From Candidatus Delongbacteria bacterium (GTDB lineage: Bacteria; UBA4055), in assembly GCA_016937995.1 (NCBI GenBank), contig JAFGVM010000034.1, forward strand, positions 1 through 46,990: a stretch of DNA of 46,990 bases, in the 5' to 3' direction. Under the pieces are notes generated by a model. That model did no database searches and was not told the origin of the DNA. It saw only the letters and a program-made list of their open reading frames with translations. Below are positions 44,770 to 46,990 of the stretch, piece after piece (position 1 is the stretch's first letter; every line of letters begins with the position of its first letter). The position numbers and the translations under genes were made by a program.

Positions 44770-45948
44770 CTATAATACCCTTTTGCTTTTCCTACAACGC
44801 ATTTCTTTTTCGAAATATACATCACGAATTTCGTTCAATCTTCTGATCGGCACACTGTCAAAATTAAAATCGTCACTAATTTGAATACCAAGATCTTCCC
44901 TGCTGAAAATAATAAAATTCTGCAGACTGTCACCTTTTTGATAGTATTTTAACACCTGCAGAATCCGTAACCCATCCAGCTTTTCGTGACAGGCTCTTAT
45001 AAAGTTATTCTCTGTCTTGAAATTTTTTCTGAGAGGTGTCCAGATATCATTACCGAAATTTTCAGCTATGAAGCTGTCTATTGGGGTTTCCATATTGTGT
45101 TGGAATAACTCCAGAAGCAGTTCATAGGTCTTCCCTATTTTTTTAAATGCATCAAAATCATAGAACGGATAACTGTCCCAGTTTCCTGCAATCCCTTTTA
45201 TAACTGCGGGTCCGGTACCGAAAGGAACTCTATCAGAACATCTTGAAGAAGGTTTGACCACCTGATCGTTCCATATGAGAACTTGACCTGCTTTCTTCAT
45301 TCTGTTTACAAAGTAAAAATCTTCACCCGCTTCTTTAGGAGTGATGCCGTTGATCTTTCGATATCCTGCTATTTTGAAGGTTATTGCCGATCCAAGTGCT
45401 GAGAATGCGTAGGGTGAACCGATCATCAACAGATTCAAGATATAATAGCGCATATAGAGTTCATATCTGAGAATTGCTCTATCGATCTTATCATCTCTGA
45501 TCAAATCATGATAATACGGGTTAGTAAGTAATAATGATTTCTTATTCTTTTTGAATACATCAACAACTGACTGAATATAATTTTCAGGTATTCTTGTGTC
45601 TGCATCAAGACTGATAATAATGTCGTCAACTGAAGATACTTTATTCACAGCTTCAAACAATTCCTGTCTTGCAAAACCAACACCCCTCTTCTTTCCTGAC
45701 CAACCTTGACTTTTTGATGATCTATCTATAACAATAATATCAATATCAGATATGCGTTCTAAATACTTCAAAGTATTAACATTGTTTTCACAATGACAGA
45801 CTTTTTTATCATCATTCCACCATTCATCCGGGTTATTTACACATACAAATACTTTAAAATCACTCATGGATTGAGATTTTAGGTCATTTATCAGAGACGG
45901 AAGATAATCAAGCTCGTTCAAAGCAGGTATTGCAATATAGATCTTCAT
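44770..45948 (-). CDS. Glycosyltransferase family 2 protein
   Basis: The 392-residue protein has the GT-A fold N-terminus (IYIAIPALNELDYLPSLINDL), a nucleotide-sugar-binding DxD in SLDADTRIP, and a later GEDFYFVNRM segment resembling the acceptor-side ED motif. No membrane helices are obvious, apart from a short hydrophobic stretch (about 180-195). Acceptor and sugar are unknown; with LPS genes elsewhere in the window an envelope role is likely. It is convergent with the HDOD-GGDEF gene and divergent from the recombinase. No clear ribosome binding site precedes the ATG. Confidence 0.8.
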   Translation of the reverse strand: MKIYIAIPALNELDYLPSLINDLKSQSMSDFKVFVCVNNPDEWWNDDKKVCHCENNVNTLKYLERISDIDIIVIDRSSKSQGWSGKKRGVGFARQELFEAVNKVSSVDDIIISLDADTRIPENYIQSVVDVFKKNKKSLLLTNPYYHDLIRDDKIDRAILRYELYMRYYILNLLMIGSPYAFSALGSAITFKIAGYRKINGITPKEAGEDFYFVNRMKKAGQVLIWNDQVVKPSSRCSDRVPFGTGPAVIKGIAGNWDSYPFYDFDAFKKIGKTYELLLELFQHNMETPIDSFIAENFGNDIWTPLRKNFKTENNFIRACHEKLDGLRILQVLKYYQKGDSLQNFIIFSREDLGIQISDDFNFDSVPIRRLNEIRDVYFEKEMRCRKSKRVL

Positions 45949-46012
45949 AGGAATAAACTTAATGTATTTTATTATCTTCTACAAATAATTAACAAAGACT
46001 TCTATTTTAAAT

Positions 46013-46045
46013 TATTCAACTTGCGAAATTATAAGTAGTTGAATA
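46013..46045. promoter_or_regulatory. Inverted repeat upstream of the tyrosine recombinase (possible core recombination site)
   Basis: A perfect 9-bp inverted repeat, TATTCAACT (46013-46021) and AGTTGAATA (46037-46045), flanks a 15-nt centre that includes GCGAAATTATAAG. The total span of 33 bp, with arms and a short AT-rich core, is the size of tyrosine-recombinase core sites such as dif or attI-type sites. It ends 33 bases before the recombinase start codon. It could equally be an operator for the divergent genes. Confidence 0.4.
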
Positions 46046-46078
46046 TATTAATATTTCCAATAACATCTTAAAAGAAAT

Positions 46079-46918
46079 ATGAACAGCGAAGCAAAAGAAA
46101 AATACAATCAGAAATTAAAACTTAAAGGATACAGCTTTAATACTATTAGTTCTTATAATCACTGCTTTGAAAAGTTTCTTGATCATTTCAGGAATAAAGA
46201 TGTTTCAACTCTAACAAAGGAAGAGATCACAGAATTTCTGTATAAAGAACATCTGAAAGGACTTTCATACGGATATCAAAATCAAATAATCAATGCCATA
46301 AAGTTCTACTATGAAAAAGTTCTCGGTAGAAAAAAGGAATACTATGAACTACCCAGGGCAAAAAAACCATTAAAATTGCCTATCGTTTTCAGTGAACAAG
46401 AAATTGTATTACTTCTGGATCAGGTTGATAATATAAAGCATCGGAGTATTTTATATCTTATCTATTCTGCAGGTCTAAGAATAAGTGAAGCAGTTAAAAT
46501 GAAAATAGCTGATATTGATTCAAAAAGAAATGTTATTCATGTGAAAGGTGCTAAAGGAAAAAAAGACAGGACTACACTCCTCTCTCAAAAACTGCTCCAT
46601 CTGCTAAGAGAATATTATAAAGTGTATAAACCAAAAGATTATTTATTCGAAGGTGAAACAGGTAAACAATATTCTATTTCAACGATACAGAAAATATTTA
46701 AAAGAGCTCTTGAAAAATCAGGAATAAGAAAAGACGCAACTGTCCATACATTACGTCATAGTTTTGCAACTCATCTACTAGAAAATGGAACAGATCTAAG
46801 ATATATACAACAACTATTAGGTCATAACAGCTCTAAAACGACTGAAATATATACTCATATAACAAAGAAGGGTATGGACAGAATAACGAGTCCATTAGAT
46901 AATCTTGATATACATTAA
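46079..46918 (+). CDS. Tyrosine recombinase (integron-integrase/XerD-like)
   Basis: The 279-residue protein has the N-terminal SAM-like core-binding domain (about 4-85) and a catalytic domain with the full tyrosine-recombinase set: Arg134 (SAGLRISE), a Lys in GAKGKKDR (159-162), His223 and Arg226 (HTLRH), His249 (LLGHNSS) and nucleophile Tyr258 (EIYTH). It ends with SPLDNL, like IntI proteins, but the spacing between the Lys hairpin and HTLRH is short, so the IntI-specific insertion is lacking. The protein is thus in the IntI-related XerC/D group. It is flanked by an inverted repeat upstream and palindromic repeats right after the stop, suggesting that these are its substrates. Confidence 0.9.
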   Translation: MNSEAKEKYNQKLKLKGYSFNTISSYNHCFEKFLDHFRNKDVSTLTKEEITEFLYKEHLKGLSYGYQNQIINAIKFYYEKVLGRKKEYYELPRAKKPLKLPIVFSEQEIVLLLDQVDNIKHRSILYLIYSAGLRISEAVKMKIADIDSKRNVIHVKGAKGKKDRTTLLSQKLLHLLREYYKVYKPKDYLFEGETGKQYSISTIQKIFKRALEKSGIRKDATVHTLRHSFATHLLENGTDLRYIQQLLGHNSSKTTEIYTHITKKGMDRITSPLDNLDIH

Positions 46919-46920
46919 AA

Positions 46921-46990
46921 AAATACGGTACTCGTACCATATATCCGGAATTTTTACGCACTAACTGGTTGGAAATACGGTACGAGTACC
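46921..46990. repeat. Pair of palindromic repeats after the recombinase, running to the window edge
   Basis: GGTACTCGTACC (46927-46938) and GGTACGAGTACC (46979-46990) are exact reverse complements of each other. Each is itself a palindrome (GGTAC...GTACC) with a 2-nt asymmetric centre (TC or GA). Both are preceded by AAATAC, giving an 11-bp direct repeat AAATACGGTAC at 46921-46931 and 46973-46983. The 40 bases between them contain TCCGGA and an AAC-TG-GTT motif. The window stops at the last base of the second copy, so the extent is unknown. Confidence 0.7.

Noticed and set aside
46079-46918. True IntI integron integrase
   Set aside because: The C-terminal SPLDNL is IntI-like, but the IntI-specific insertion before the HxLRH motif is missing.
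46921-46990. Classical integron attC site
   Set aside because: CACTAAC and GTTGGAA resemble the RYYYAAC and GTTRRRY core sites, but each fails at required positions and they are separated by only two bases, so the attC layout is not met.

Overview
The window is AT-rich, densely packed chromosomal DNA from a Gram-negative (diderm) bacterium. kdsB (KDO activation for LPS), PorU- and PorV/PorQ-type proteins, FlgD-like type IX sorting tails and a BatB/BatC pair point to the Fibrobacteres-Chlorobi-Bacteroidetes (FCB) superphylum. Many genes have clear AGGAG-type ribosome binding sites. Several gaps hold sigma70-style -35/-10 pairs with 17-nt spacers (for example TTGACT-N17-TATATT before grpE). Both traits are unlike typical Bacteroidota, so a low-GC candidate phylum of the FCB group (Delongbacteria- or Cloacimonadota-like) is my best guess; it is an inference, not a proof. 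I see no rRNA, tRNA, CRISPR array or insertion sequence.

Layout. Positions 89-7066 (minus) carry the conserved translation/transcription operon rimP-nusA-L7Ae-infB-rbfA-nrnA-truB, followed by the possible start of a further gene leaving the left edge. Positions 7181-10141 (minus) are a response regulator-kdsB-dxs operon. Positions 10281-11231 (minus) hold a secreted charged protein of unknown function and an orphan HTH protein. Positions 11412-13171 (plus) are a BatB-BatC pair. Positions 13218-17804 (minus) form an envelope operon: an Ig-like lipoprotein, an Asp-box protein with a type IX sorting tail, and two PorV/PorQ-family barrels. Positions 18039-21215 encode a large hybrid sensor kinase, followed by gap, a DMT transporter and a small zinc-ribbon protein (to 23689). 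Positions 23706-30671 (minus) are uppS-porU-tilS and an AmgK-like kinase. Positions 30973-32064 (minus) encode a TPR lipoprotein.

Positions 32326-37306 (plus) are a complete MCE lipid-transport operon: MlaD, a PqiC-like lipoprotein, an unrecognised outer-membrane barrel candidate, a STAS-MlaE fusion and MlaF. grpE-dnaJ follow. Next is a ComEA-like protein, an unknown anchored protein and a PilM/PilN-like protein, then rsmD and an HDOD-GGDEF protein (to 44720). A family 2 glycosyltransferase lies on the minus strand.

The right edge (45949-46990) is the most unusual part. A tyrosine recombinase is preceded by a 9-bp inverted repeat spanning 33 bp. It is followed directly by two palindromic repeats that are inverted relative to each other, and the window stops exactly at the end of the second one. 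This may be the start of a recombination locus or repeat array whose remainder lies outside the window.
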